This document shows, in pieces, positions 16,538 to 24,953 of a stretch of DNA of 41,178 bases. Source of the DNA: Brunnivagina elsteri CCALA 953. GTDB lineage: Bacteria > Cyanobacteriota > Cyanobacteriia > Cyanobacteriales > Nostocaceae. Both the position numbers and the translations under genes were made by a program. How positions within the stretch are numbered: the first letter of the stretch is position 1; each line of letters opens with the position of its first letter. Where the stretch lies: positions 1 to 41,178 of the forward strand of contig NZ_NTFS01000007.1 in assembly GCF_002289455.1 (NCBI RefSeq). The letters are read 5' to 3'. The notes under the pieces are model-generated. The model saw only the letters and a list, made by a program, of their open reading frames with translations, searched no databases and had not been told where the DNA came from.

Positions 16538-17335
16538 CTACTTATCCCTATTCGCCTTAATTAACTTCACTAAATCATCAACTATTTTCTTAAATTGCTT
16601 ACATCCCGGATGTCGGGGACGATATTTATGTAATGGTAAACCGTGGGCACTGGCATTTTTAAATTCGTTTGAGGCACGTATCTCTGGATACAGTTTAATC
16701 CCTAATTGTTCAGCTATTTCCGGCAACTGCTTCAGATACTGCCTGTGCATGGCAATTCTATCATCGTACATACTCGGCACAAATCCGAGTATTAGCGGAC
16801 GTGGTTCTAACTGCAACTCATCACTGGTTGTAATCGACCATTCCACCAATTCCGCCGAACCTGCGATCGCTTTCATTTCCAATTGTATCGGTACTAATAA
16901 GTGGCTTGCAGCCGCCAGTGCATTCACATTAAGCATCCCCAATGTTGCCGGACAATCTAATATGACTGCATCATGCGATAGGGGATATTTTTTCAACCTA
17001 TCGGCAAGTACGTATTCGCCCCGCTTCCTAATCACTAAATCATTGGCTACTTCTGCAAGTTGCGGATGTCCCTGACACACTTCTACCTTAAATTCACTCC
17101 AAGCTGGGGCAAATATCCAATCACCTTTAAAATCCTTCGATAATACGTTTGCCATTGTCGAAGCTACATCACCCGCTTCTAACCCGCAGAATACGTCCAA
17201 AGAACGCTGCGGGTCAAGGTCGAGCATTGCTACTTTATATTTACGTTCACCTAACTCATAAGCGATGTGTGTGGCTAAGGTGCTTTTACCCACCCCTCCG
17301 GCATTTGCCAAGATTGCGATAACTACCTGTGCCAT
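16538..17335 (-). CDS. parA: ParA-family partition ATPase
   Basis: This 265-aa P-loop ATPase belongs to the ParA/MinD group and would position DNA or another cargo together with the ParB-like protein downstream. The nucleotide loop reads ANAGGVGKST (residues 10-19). The Walker A lysine (Lys17) is present, but the signature lysine of the deviant Walker A motif (KGGxGK) is Ala12. The A' motif is intact (MLDLDPQRSL), as is DAVILDCPA (Walker B). AAGG precedes the ATG. There is no N-terminal helix-turn-helix extension, so it is of the small ParA type. It may act on the chromosome, on an integrated plasmid, or on another cargo. Confidence 0.85.
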   Translation of the reverse strand: MAQVVIAILANAGGVGKSTLATHIAYELGERKYKVAMLDLDPQRSLDVFCGLEAGDVASTMANVLSKDFKGDWIFAPAWSEFKVEVCQGHPQLAEVANDLVIRKRGEYVLADRLKKYPLSHDAVILDCPATLGMLNVNALAAASHLLVPIQLEMKAIAGSAELVEWSITTSDELQLEPRPLILGFVPSMYDDRIAMHRQYLKQLPEIAEQLGIKLYPEIRASNEFKNASAHGLPLHKYRPRHPGCKQFKKIVDDLVKLIKANRDK

Positions 17336-17653
17336 AGGACCTTCAAATTGCTGCTACAGGTAATAATATATAGGATTTTTATGTCGGATTTCAAAATATG
17401 ACATTTTTATTATCTGTTACATTAGACATCTCCGGAAAAGACGTAGAGACGTAGCATTGCTACGCGAATGTGCCGGGACAGAATATTCTCGAAATCTTGC
17501 CACGGGGAGTATCCCCGTGGCAAAGTTTCGCGGCAACTTCGCAGTCTCTACAAAGGTTCTGGGTAACGCATAATTAAATTCGGTCATGTCTATTAATAAT
17601 AAGAAGACATCAAGAAGAAAAGAGAGAAAAACCAAATTATTTTAATTCCATCT
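17336..17653. other. Spacer between hemW and parA
   Basis: This 318-bp region lies between the 3' end of hemW and the 5' end of parA, both on the minus strand. It is largely the palindromic element at 17443-17551 plus about 100 bp of AT-rich sequence adjacent to parA, where the parA promoter would be expected. No gene is supported. Confidence 0.55.
17443..17551. repeat. 109-bp palindromic element upstream of parA
   Basis: The ends GTAGAGAC (17443-17450) and GTCTCTAC (17544-17551) are inverted repeats. The centre has a strong hairpin, with TTGCCACGGGGA (17497-17508) and TCCCCGTGGCAA (17512-17523) forming a perfect 12-bp stem around GTA, extended outward by GAAA/TTTC. A smaller stem CGTAGC/GCTACG lies near 17449. 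A weak 72-aa reading frame across this region is not credible as a gene. It could be a miniature element, a terminator for hemW, or a ParB site. Confidence 0.65.
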
Positions 17654-18853
17654 CTACAAATCTGTAAATAACTTTGCTAAAACAACATTAGAAAATAAGA
17701 ACCCTTCTGGGTCGGTAAGTCGCAATCTTCGATCTAAAATTTGATTATCTAAAGTTTGATCTACAACTTTTACCCAACCTTGCAGAAAATATGGTTGCAA
17801 AATCCTTAATATCTCTCTTTGCTTCTCTTCTCCAAATACCCGTTTTATCATCTCCAAGCTAATCCCCTCCGCTAACCGCAATCCCAACATCAAAGTATCT
17901 AATAATACCTCGTTTTCTGGTGTTATATCACAATCCACCACCGCACCAGCTTCAACCCATGCATAATAATCTTTGGTTTTACGGGGACGATTAAAACGCT
18001 TACCATCAACATAACTTGCAGCACCCATCCCAAAAGCGTAATAAGGTCGATTTTCCCAATAAACTCGATTATGTCGGCATTGATGATGCGATCGCGCATA
18101 ATTAGAAATTTCGTAATGTTCGTACCCAGCCCTAGTTAAGATTTGTTGAGCCATCCGATACATATCTACCGTAGTTTCATCGGTAGGTAAAGGTTTATCT
18201 CCCGGTTTATAGTAGCGTCCAAAAGCAGTTCCTGGTTCGATTGTCAAGTCATATATAGATATATGGGTAGGTGCTAATGCGATCGCTTTTTCGAGAGATT
18301 CCTGCCACATTTGTAAACTTTGCTTCGGCAAACCCGAAATTAAATCGAGGCTAAATTCGGGTATATTGACTTCACGAATCAAATTTGCTGCTGTGTAAAT
18401 ATCTGCAACATTATGAGAACGACCACATATTTGCAATAATTCTTCCTGAAATGCCTGGACTCCGAAACTAACCCTGGTGACACCAGCATGATGATAGCCT
18501 TGGATATGTTCTAAATTAAATGTACCAGGGTCCATTTCCATCGAAATTTCTGCATTAGGCAAGATACCGAACCCCCTTTCTAGGGCTGAAATTATACTTT
18601 GTAACTGTTCCGTGGATAGAAGCGAAGGAGTTCCACCACCAAAGAAAATAGTCGTGAATGGTTCACGAATGGTAGATGTAATAGTAGATGTCATGAGAAT
18701 TTCTTGGCATACCACCTCAACATAATGGGAGATAGCGCTATTATTTTCACCACGTTTGCGATCGCCTACAACCGAAATGGGAAAATCACAATAAAAGCAC
18801 CGTCTTCGGCAAAATGGAATATGCACGTAAGCACTAGTCGGAGTATTAGTCAT
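17654..18853 (-). CDS. hemW: HemW-type radical SAM protein
   Basis: This 399-aa radical S-adenosylmethionine protein is related to oxygen-independent coproporphyrinogen III oxidase (HemN). The 4Fe-4S cluster motif is CRRRCFYC (Cys15, Cys19, Cys22), followed by FGGGTPSLL (SAM-binding glycine motif), EMDPGTF and GVQAFQEELLQICGR. The N-terminal extension that HemN uses for substrate binding is absent, and the C-terminal HemW domain is present (MLGLRLAEGISLEMI). HemW is known as a heme-binding chaperone that delivers heme rather than as a coproporphyrinogen oxidase, despite the name often given. The gene stands alone and diverges from the PIN/TRAM gene. Confidence 0.92.
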   Translation of the reverse strand: MTNTPTSAYVHIPFCRRRCFYCDFPISVVGDRKRGENNSAISHYVEVVCQEILMTSTITSTIREPFTTIFFGGGTPSLLSTEQLQSIISALERGFGILPNAEISMEMDPGTFNLEHIQGYHHAGVTRVSFGVQAFQEELLQICGRSHNVADIYTAANLIREVNIPEFSLDLISGLPKQSLQMWQESLEKAIALAPTHISIYDLTIEPGTAFGRYYKPGDKPLPTDETTVDMYRMAQQILTRAGYEHYEISNYARSHHQCRHNRVYWENRPYYAFGMGAASYVDGKRFNRPRKTKDYYAWVEAGAVVDCDITPENEVLLDTLMLGLRLAEGISLEMIKRVFGEEKQREILRILQPYFLQGWVKVVDQTLDNQILDRRLRLTDPEGFLFSNVVLAKLFTDL

Positions 18854-19195
18854 GAGGATGATAAATAAAGATTAAGTTCACAATTATTTATGTTCAAAAT
18901 AATGAAAAGCTAAAGAAGATAAAGAACATAGCTCTTTAGTTATAATGTTTGCAGATACAACCATATTAAACGGCTAGTAAGTAAATACAGTCCCCATAGA
19001 GGTGCTTATATATATGACCATTCCCAGATTCATTGTCTCAATCACTTTTGCTCCCAGCTATTGTCCCCCAATAAAACTAAACTAAACTAAACTAAACTAA
19101 TTTTTATGAATCATTTACGAATCTAATGTGCTGAATGATATAAAAGATACTCAATATTATTGATAAGTTACGGTTGCAGGAAACCAATAGATACC
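18854..19195. other. Divergent promoter region
   Basis: This 342-bp AT-rich spacer lies between hemW (minus strand) and the PIN/TRAM protein gene (plus strand). A TATAAT hexamer occurs at 18941-18946, but there is no clear -35 at the right distance, so I do not call a promoter. A pentamer array lies at 19076-19100. No RNA gene is visible. Confidence 0.5.
19076..19100. repeat. Pentamer tandem repeat ACTAA x5
   Basis: Five perfect ACTAA units lie about 95 bp upstream of the PIN/TRAM gene. Such short arrays can change length by slippage. Confidence 0.85.
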
Positions 19196-20272
19196 ATGCT
19201 AGATGCCATTATTATTTTCTCATTCATCCTGGCAGCTGCGGGAGTAGGGTTCTTCAGTACCGATTTACTCCCCGAAGGGACACTGAGTCGAGTTTCAAAT
19301 CTGGAAGCTTTACGCTTTGTTTTTGCCGTATTTGCTGCCATTATTGGTGGTGCGGTAGGATTGCGGATTCAAACGGGATATCGACGACTGGAAGCTCAAG
19401 TTAGGGAAATGCCACTTGAAGTAATTGTAACTCGTGCGATCGGGCTAATCATTGGGTTGCTACTTGCAAACTTAATGCTTGCACCTCTATTTTTGCTGCC
19501 CATCCCCTCCGACTTTACCTTTATTAAGCCCTTGGTGGCAGTTGTTGGTTGTATTGTGCTGGCATACACTGGCATGAACTTAGCTGATACTCATGGACGC
19601 GGGTTGATGCGTTTTATTAATCCTAGCACTGTCGAATCGCTGGTTGTTGAGGGAACTCTCAAACCTGCTAGTACGAAAGTTTTGGATACTAGTTGCATTA
19701 TTGATGGACGGATTGAAACACTGCTAGAAACTGGGTTTTTGGAAGGACAAATTATTGTTCCCCAATTTGTTTTGCAGGAGTTACAGCAAGTTGCAGATGC
19801 AAGTAAGGATCAAAAACGAGTGCGGGGAAGACGTGGATTGGAAATCCTCAACCGCATCCGAGAAAATTACCCTGAACGGATTCTCATTAATCAATCCGAT
19901 TATGACGATATTGCAACTGTTGATGCAAAATTGGTGAGATTTACTCAGGAAATTAATGCCACATTGTTAACAAATGATTACAATTTATGCAAAGTTGCCA
20001 GTGTTCAAAAAGTGCCAGTATTGAATATTAATGACTTGGTTAATGCTGTTCGTCCAAGTTACTTACCTGGTGATAACATCGATATTAAGGTGCTAAAAGA
20101 GGGTAAAGAACCAAGTCAAGGGATAGGTTATCTTGATGATGGTACTATGGTTGTTGTAGAAGAAGGTAGTAGTTACGTTGGTGGTGAGGTTCGAGTTGTT
20201 GTCACCAGTGCTTTACAGACTTCCGCAGGTAGGATGATTTTTGCTAAACCTCAAGCATCTGCTTTTGCTTAA
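19196..20272 (+). CDS. PIN/TRAM-domain integral membrane protein
   Basis: This 358-aa protein is of the YacL-like family. Its N-terminal third has about four hydrophobic helices (LDAIIIFSFILAAAGVGF onward to residue 140). A PIN nuclease-like domain follows, with the conserved aspartate in VLDTSCIIDGRI and later LLTNDYNLCKVA. A C-terminal TRAM domain (GYLDDGTMVVVEEGSSYVGG) probably binds RNA. The family is taken to be a membrane-bound ribonuclease, but its substrate is unknown. I chose ATG 19196, which gives MLDAI at the first helix. A TTG 12 codons upstream would add a polar segment that the family usually lacks. Confidence 0.88.
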   Translation: MLDAIIIFSFILAAAGVGFFSTDLLPEGTLSRVSNLEALRFVFAVFAAIIGGAVGLRIQTGYRRLEAQVREMPLEVIVTRAIGLIIGLLLANLMLAPLFLLPIPSDFTFIKPLVAVVGCIVLAYTGMNLADTHGRGLMRFINPSTVESLVVEGTLKPASTKVLDTSCIIDGRIETLLETGFLEGQIIVPQFVLQELQQVADASKDQKRVRGRRGLEILNRIRENYPERILINQSDYDDIATVDAKLVRFTQEINATLLTNDYNLCKVASVQKVPVLNINDLVNAVRPSYLPGDNIDIKVLKEGKEPSQGIGYLDDGTMVVVEEGSSYVGGEVRVVVTSALQTSAGRMIFAKPQASAFA

Positions 20273-20591
20273 GTTTTCTATCAAGAGATTTTTTTGTTTG
20301 GAAGTCCCTAACCGTTCTCAGTCTAGTTCTAAATTAATCAAATTTTTCTAACCGATGCAGTTCATAATGTGTCGGTTTATTTATTGATTTGTCTAAACCC
20401 GTTCAAATTGAAAACCGTCTTGAAAGTCGAAAAAGAAGAATTGCGATCGCACTACCATATTTAATTATTCGTTACCTGAAACCCTTGTCGTGCCTCCCCA
20501 TTGCTACGTCTATACATCCATTTTCGGAGATGTCTAAAAAGTTGAGAGTTATATGGTACTATAATATATGGTGCTCCAACTATGGTTTTGG
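20273..20591. other. Intergenic region
   Basis: This 319-bp AT-rich spacer contains one HIP1 octamer near 20443 and TGCTACGTCTATACATCC near 20502, a scrap typical of cyanobacterial repeats. A 68-codon frame across it has no protein-like composition and is not called. An alternative start of the next gene at ATG 20568 would fall inside. Confidence 0.45.
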
Positions 20592-21056
20592 ATGAGTAAA
20601 CAATTAGACAAAGCACTATCTCTCGAAGTCGCACAAACAATCAAAAGTAAATCGAAAAAGCCGTTTGAGAATGCCTACAAAGCCGCATTAGCAACGGAAA
20701 GTGCAAATTATGTTCAGGGTTTTTTGGTTGCCATTGGTAAACCATTTCGACCTCTAGAACATGCATGGATTGAAGTAGATGATAAGGTAATCGACCCAAA
20801 TCTACCACATATTAAAAAAAATGCTGAAGAATTGATGTATTTTTCTGCACAAAGTTTCACTAGGAAAAAATTAAAAGCAATTATCGAAGAATCACAGGAA
20901 GATTACCCTGAAGATGATCCTTTGCCTATATATGGCAATGCTCCATATGAGTATTATGGTGATGTCATGTTGGGAGATAAACCATATCTTGACGCTTACC
21001 AAGCTGCTGAAGCTAAGTGCAAAGAACTGAATAGAAGTATTGTGGACAGTAATTGA
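20592..21056 (+). CDS. Hypothetical protein
   Basis: This is a soluble 154-aa protein from ATG 20592 (MSKQLDK). ATG 20568 would add MVLQLWFW, which looks like translated spacer, but neither start has a clear ribosome site. The middle reads YVQGFLVAIGKPFRPLEHAW and then IEVDDKVIDPN, an arrangement (His in a HAWIE strand, then DPN) seen in small papain/transglutaminase-like families where an N-terminal Cys precedes an Asn-Ala motif. Here the expected Cys position is Pro (KKPFENAYKAAL), so it may be an inactive relative, and this assignment is tentative. The gene is convergent with the SprT-like gene, with a hairpin between them. Confidence 0.65.
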   Translation: MSKQLDKALSLEVAQTIKSKSKKPFENAYKAALATESANYVQGFLVAIGKPFRPLEHAWIEVDDKVIDPNLPHIKKNAEELMYFSAQSFTRKKLKAIIEESQEDYPEDDPLPIYGNAPYEYYGDVMLGDKPYLDAYQAAEAKCKELNRSIVDSN

Positions 21057-21153
21057 AGTTTATTTTGGAGTGGGAAAAGGAAGTTTTTGCATTTCATGAA
21101 ATAAAAGCAAATATCCCAACCATAGATTTATCGCTCGTATCATTAGTCAGTAA

Positions 21154-21173
21154 GGGTGGGAAATACCCCACCC
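21154..21173. terminator. Hairpin between convergent genes
   Basis: GGGTGGG (21154-21160) and CCCACCC (21167-21173) form a 7-bp GC-rich stem around a 6-base loop, flanked by AGTAA and CTAC as in the interspersed palindromes at 3077 and 15311. Its place between two convergent genes suits transcription termination, but it has no T-run. Confidence 0.45.
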
Positions 21174-21197
21174 CTACGATTTGCGATTAATATTTTC

Positions 21198-22394
21198 CTA
21201 TCGTGAAGCTAATTTGCTTAACCATGCTTCGGCTTCATCATAAAACTTAAATTTACTCTCATCGTGGCGAAAATCTGGTGTGTGAACCATTCTTCTACCA
21301 TTTACCCACTTTTCACCATGATACTTATGTAGCAATTCATGATATAAAACAAACTCGACAACGAACTCAGGAATTGCGATTTCATCCAAAGTTAAACTAA
21401 TAACGATTCTATTCCTAGCAGGTTCATAATGCCCAAACTTACGATAAGTCTGAAATTGACTCCACATTAAACGGGGTTTGGTTAATTTAGCCGCAAAATA
21501 TTCACAGTTGATTTTGTCAAATAATTGATCCAAATTGTAATACTTTCCCTTGCCATCTTCAGTCGCTGTTTCCGTAATCAAATCTAATTCCAATAAAATG
21601 TCGCTGTATTCATCCGAACTCGCATATTCACGGATAATTCTTGTATCTTCTTGACTTTTTCCTTGTAGAGAAATTTTAACTAATGCTGTTAATACGTCCT
21701 CATTAGCATTAATAAAACCCTCGCTAACGATGAGATTAATATTATTTCCCAGCCAACGACTGCGGTATAAGCCAGAAAGATTAGTTAATTCAACCACATG
21801 ATTCACAGTTTCATGACCGTAATAACCGCATAAATTCTGAGCAATTAACTTCAGACGCTGTGTAGTCTCTAAATGTAGCTTTAAATTAGCTTCCACAGCC
21901 AAAAACTTCATCCAAGCGTAGACTTGTCGAGAAGAACTTGTCAGATTTACTGGGGTTAAATTTTGCTCATGGCATATCTCTTCAATCGCTGCCACAACTC
22001 CACTCAGTGTTTTATTCAATTCGTAAGTATCAATATCTTCCAACCTGAAAGACGATGCTAGCCGCAAAATTTCCCATAATATTGACTTTTGGCGAGTCTT
22101 AATGTTTTTAATACCTAGTGTTTGCACCTGAGTACGTATGACATGACTCACAGACGAAGGTAGGTTATGTAAATCAATATTCTTCAAAAAATAATATGCC
22201 TGACGCGATCGCACTGGCAATTGGTGAGGTGTCATCTTAGCATCAGCACACAAGCTTTCCACAGTCTCGACTGAAGTGAGAACAAATTTCTGGAAAGCGG
22301 GCACTTCCGCAGATGCAACTCCTATCTTTAATTGTTCCTGCGCTTTCTGAGCAGCCTTGACTAACCCGCGAATTTGTAGCATGGTTTTTATCAT
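21198..22394 (-). CDS. SprT-like zinc metallopeptidase domain protein
   Basis: The C-terminal third is a SprT-like zinc peptidase domain: LDQLFDKINCEYF, RNRIVISLTLDE, and then the zinc site YHELLHKYHG (HExxH), with further histidines in RMVHTPDFRHDE before the end. The N-terminal two thirds are helical and unrecognised. SprT/Spartan-type proteases act on DNA-linked or other proteins, but the target here is unknown. The frame can be extended to TTG 22445. ATG 22394 (398 aa) or ATG 22382 look more likely, and the extension MLPPSPSRL seems to be spacer. The gene is last before the Dpd operon and on the same strand, though 288 bp and a kinase fragment separate them. Confidence 0.78.
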   Translation of the reverse strand: MIKTMLQIRGLVKAAQKAQEQLKIGVASAEVPAFQKFVLTSVETVESLCADAKMTPHQLPVRSRQAYYFLKNIDLHNLPSSVSHVIRTQVQTLGIKNIKTRQKSILWEILRLASSFRLEDIDTYELNKTLSGVVAAIEEICHEQNLTPVNLTSSSRQVYAWMKFLAVEANLKLHLETTQRLKLIAQNLCGYYGHETVNHVVELTNLSGLYRSRWLGNNINLIVSEGFINANEDVLTALVKISLQGKSQEDTRIIREYASSDEYSDILLELDLITETATEDGKGKYYNLDQLFDKINCEYFAAKLTKPRLMWSQFQTYRKFGHYEPARNRIVISLTLDEIAIPEFVVEFVLYHELLHKYHGEKWVNGRRMVHTPDFRHDESKFKFYDEAEAWLSKLASR

Positions 22395-22449
22395 TTGCTG
22401 GATGAATTGTACCAAAGTCAAGCGGGAAGGGGAAGGAGGCAACAATTAT

Positions 22450-22674
22450 AAATTTAGTTTTGTCAGTATTTCATTAGACCTGCAAAATCTGATTGTTAAT
22501 GCCATTAAGTATAATTTACCCAACGGTTGGATCAAAATTCAAGCCTACCAACAGAGTCAAACAGCTTTTATTTGTGTGAGTAACGCTTCTCAGGATATTC
22601 TCGACTGCGATCGCGAGAATTTATTCGACCGTTTTTATCGAGGTGATAAAGCGCGATCGCGTATAGTTTGCTGA
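22450..22674 (+). pseudogene. Fragment of a sensor histidine kinase (ATPase domain)
   Basis: The plus-strand frame encodes a recognisable piece of a HATPase_c domain: the N-box LQNLIVNAIKYNLPNG, then WIKIQAYQQSQTAFICVSN and FDRFYRGDKARSR, which in intact kinases leads into the glycine-rich G-boxes. Both the dimerisation part and the G-boxes are missing, and the frame closes within a few codons. It is therefore a remnant of about 65 codons. It lies between the SprT-like gene and the end of dpdD (8 bp away) and marks old rearrangement at the edge of the Dpd operon. Confidence 0.8.
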
Positions 22675-22682
22675 AGGAATTA

Positions 22683-24953
22683 TTAACCAGCTAAATATTC
22701 CCTTATTACCCGCAGCATTCCTGCACTACCTTTACTATTAACCAACAAAATAGGTGCAAGTTGAGATGAACGATGTGCTTCAATAAAACCTGTGGCTGCA
22801 TGTTTGGCACTAGCCGTCACCATCACAACAATATCAGAATTTCTCACCCACTGACGCAACCTGTCATTACCTCCCTTGTCATGGCTGAGGTGAACTGTAA
22901 CTTCTTGACAAGCTGTTTCCAGAATACCTTTGACTCTAATTGCTGCGGTTTCTGTGAGGGTATAAATTAGGATCGATTTGCCTTTGAGTTTGTGGAAAAT
23001 ATTTGCTTCAACCTGAATACTCGACTCGATTAAAGTTGCTTTTTCGCCAAGTAAATCTGGAAGCGACGCTGTTAATTGTAAATCTTTAACTAAATTGCGA
23101 AAGAGTTCCCATTGTGCTTCATCAATACGTTCTTGAAAACGACGCATAGTTTCAGCTACAGCAAATAGGAATTGTTGACGCTTTTCGGGGATGGGACTTG
23201 GATACCATACAAGTATATCAATTAAATCGATCGCCCAATCAACCTTTTTAGGTGAGAAAAATCGGCTCCAAAGTTCTAAGGCATGGTTGAGAATTTCAGT
23301 ATATGTGGCTGTATCTATATCAGTAGTCAAAAGCGCTTGAGCTAAATCATTGAATAAAACTAAATCGACATCGCTACCTTGTGTACTAATAACTAGCAGT
23401 TCTAGCAGCGAATAATAAAGGGTGAAAAATTCACTTCGGGGAAATTGCTCATCTTTTTGGAAAAATTGCAACAAGTATGGTAGAGATTCATGAAGAATCA
23501 ATTCAGATGTTGAAGCAACTTTATTTAATAAATCATTGAATTCGGTGATACTTCTGGCGTTTGCTTGTATCAGCAGACTATTAATATCCCACTCGGTAGC
23601 TCCCTGACGGGCTATCTGTATCGCTCTTTCCCAAGTTGGTTGTTTTTCTAACTCAGATAGCCATTCAAACCAATTTACTGGAATTGAGAAGGCTTGAATT
23701 CCTTGCAGTTGGGTAAGAAAATTTTGGTTCCACCGAACCTTTAAAAATACTCTTTGTTCTTCAACAGTCAACTCATCAAAGGCTTGTAATGCTGCTTTTT
23801 CAGCCGCCAAAATTTGCAATTCATACGCGCATTCGAGGAGCAAGCGAACTTTTTCTAAGGATGATGGAGCATTTCCCAGCAATAAAAACCCACGGTCGAA
23901 ATCTCCGCTTTTACATAATAGTTCGGCTTGTTGCAGTTCCCTAACATTCCCCAACTCCGGAGTCATGTCAGCCAAAAATGCGGCTAATTTTTCTAAGTAA
24001 ATGCGATCGCTTGACTCAATTTGTGGGATTGTCAGAAGTTCGTCACGTAAAGCTGGATTTGTTGGTTCTTCTGCTACCGCTAGCAACATAAATAATTTCA
24101 GCACTTCCGGGATTGTACTCCCAGCACGAGCAGTAAAAAGATTGCTGTATTGGGGAAAAACTACCTCTTGAAAATAAGCGATCGCACTTTCAGGGGCGTT
24201 ATTGTCTTCAAAATGCTGTAATTGGGTGCGATATACAGCCAATTGTAAAGCCTGGGTGACAGCAAAAGGACGGCGAACCTGCAATAGATTCGCAAATTCT
24301 TTTAGAGCAAGCAACTCGTTCCACTGCCCCAATTCCGCTAAAAGTTGTACCCGTAGAAACAGAAGATTCAATGTATCTAAACGATGCTGGTCTACGAGGT
24401 ATTGGAGAGAACTTTCGGCAGCAATGCGATCGCTTGCTTGTAATGCCATATAAAAGTCGCGCAATACCCTACCTGTAGGCTGGGGGATATCTGCAATCCG
24501 CTTAACTCGTCTTTCACCGACTCGCCGCATTTGTTCTAAAGCTTCCCAAATATCTGTAGCTTTTCCAGATATTTTAATGGTAGCACCCTCGGTAAATTCG
24601 TAAACTGCCAACTCCACGGGGTCTACCAGATTTAATTGCGCCCTTTCTCCGCGAAATGTCGAATATGTGCAACCAACAAACCCCATTAATTCCTCACTCA
24701 AGCGGCATAATTGGCGTTCTGAAGATGCATTCTGGTCTTGAGTCGGGATGGCGTACCAATCGACAATGCCACCGTGCCAGTAGGGTAAAACAGTTGATTG
24801 GGGTTCGACTTGGGTCAATAATTCTAGCCAAGGAAGGATTTTTGCATGTTTTGCTTCATCGCCTTCAATTTCCCTCAAGTTAAATTTATTACTTGCACCA
24901 AAAAATCGTTCTAGGAATTGGCGAACATGTGCGTTGTTGGGATTTTTCATCAT
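22683..24953 (-). CDS. dpdD: DpdD, protein of the Dpd restriction module
   Basis: This large, mostly helical protein (756 aa from ATG 24953) is the last gene of the eight-gene operon. The size and the place after dpdK fit DpdD of the 7-deazaguanine-linked restriction system. The first 180 residues form a distinct domain, the centre looks like helical repeats, and the last 100 residues form an alpha/beta domain (SILIYTLTETAAIRVKGIL, then VRNSDIVVMVTASAKHAATG, ending NSKGSAGMLRVIREYLAG) that resembles DUF2325. I chose ATG 24953 because GGAGGGGCGAG lies just before it and it overlaps the dpdK stop as ATGATGA. ATG 24968 has no ribosome site. The biochemical role of DpdD is unknown to me. Confidence 0.8.
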   Translation of the reverse strand: MMKNPNNAHVRQFLERFFGASNKFNLREIEGDEAKHAKILPWLELLTQVEPQSTVLPYWHGGIVDWYAIPTQDQNASSERQLCRLSEELMGFVGCTYSTFRGERAQLNLVDPVELAVYEFTEGATIKISGKATDIWEALEQMRRVGERRVKRIADIPQPTGRVLRDFYMALQASDRIAAESSLQYLVDQHRLDTLNLLFLRVQLLAELGQWNELLALKEFANLLQVRRPFAVTQALQLAVYRTQLQHFEDNNAPESAIAYFQEVVFPQYSNLFTARAGSTIPEVLKLFMLLAVAEEPTNPALRDELLTIPQIESSDRIYLEKLAAFLADMTPELGNVRELQQAELLCKSGDFDRGFLLLGNAPSSLEKVRLLLECAYELQILAAEKAALQAFDELTVEEQRVFLKVRWNQNFLTQLQGIQAFSIPVNWFEWLSELEKQPTWERAIQIARQGATEWDINSLLIQANARSITEFNDLLNKVASTSELILHESLPYLLQFFQKDEQFPRSEFFTLYYSLLELLVISTQGSDVDLVLFNDLAQALLTTDIDTATYTEILNHALELWSRFFSPKKVDWAIDLIDILVWYPSPIPEKRQQFLFAVAETMRRFQERIDEAQWELFRNLVKDLQLTASLPDLLGEKATLIESSIQVEANIFHKLKGKSILIYTLTETAAIRVKGILETACQEVTVHLSHDKGGNDRLRQWVRNSDIVVMVTASAKHAATGFIEAHRSSQLAPILLVNSKGSAGMLRVIREYLAG

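Noticed and set aside
17417-17635. 72-codon minus-strand frame between hemW and parA
   Set aside because: It runs across a palindromic repeat element, has an improbable composition and no ribosome site.
20389-20595. 68-codon plus-strand frame upstream of the 154-aa protein
   Set aside because: It has no protein-like composition and crosses a repeat scrap and a HIP1 octamer. It overlaps the next gene.
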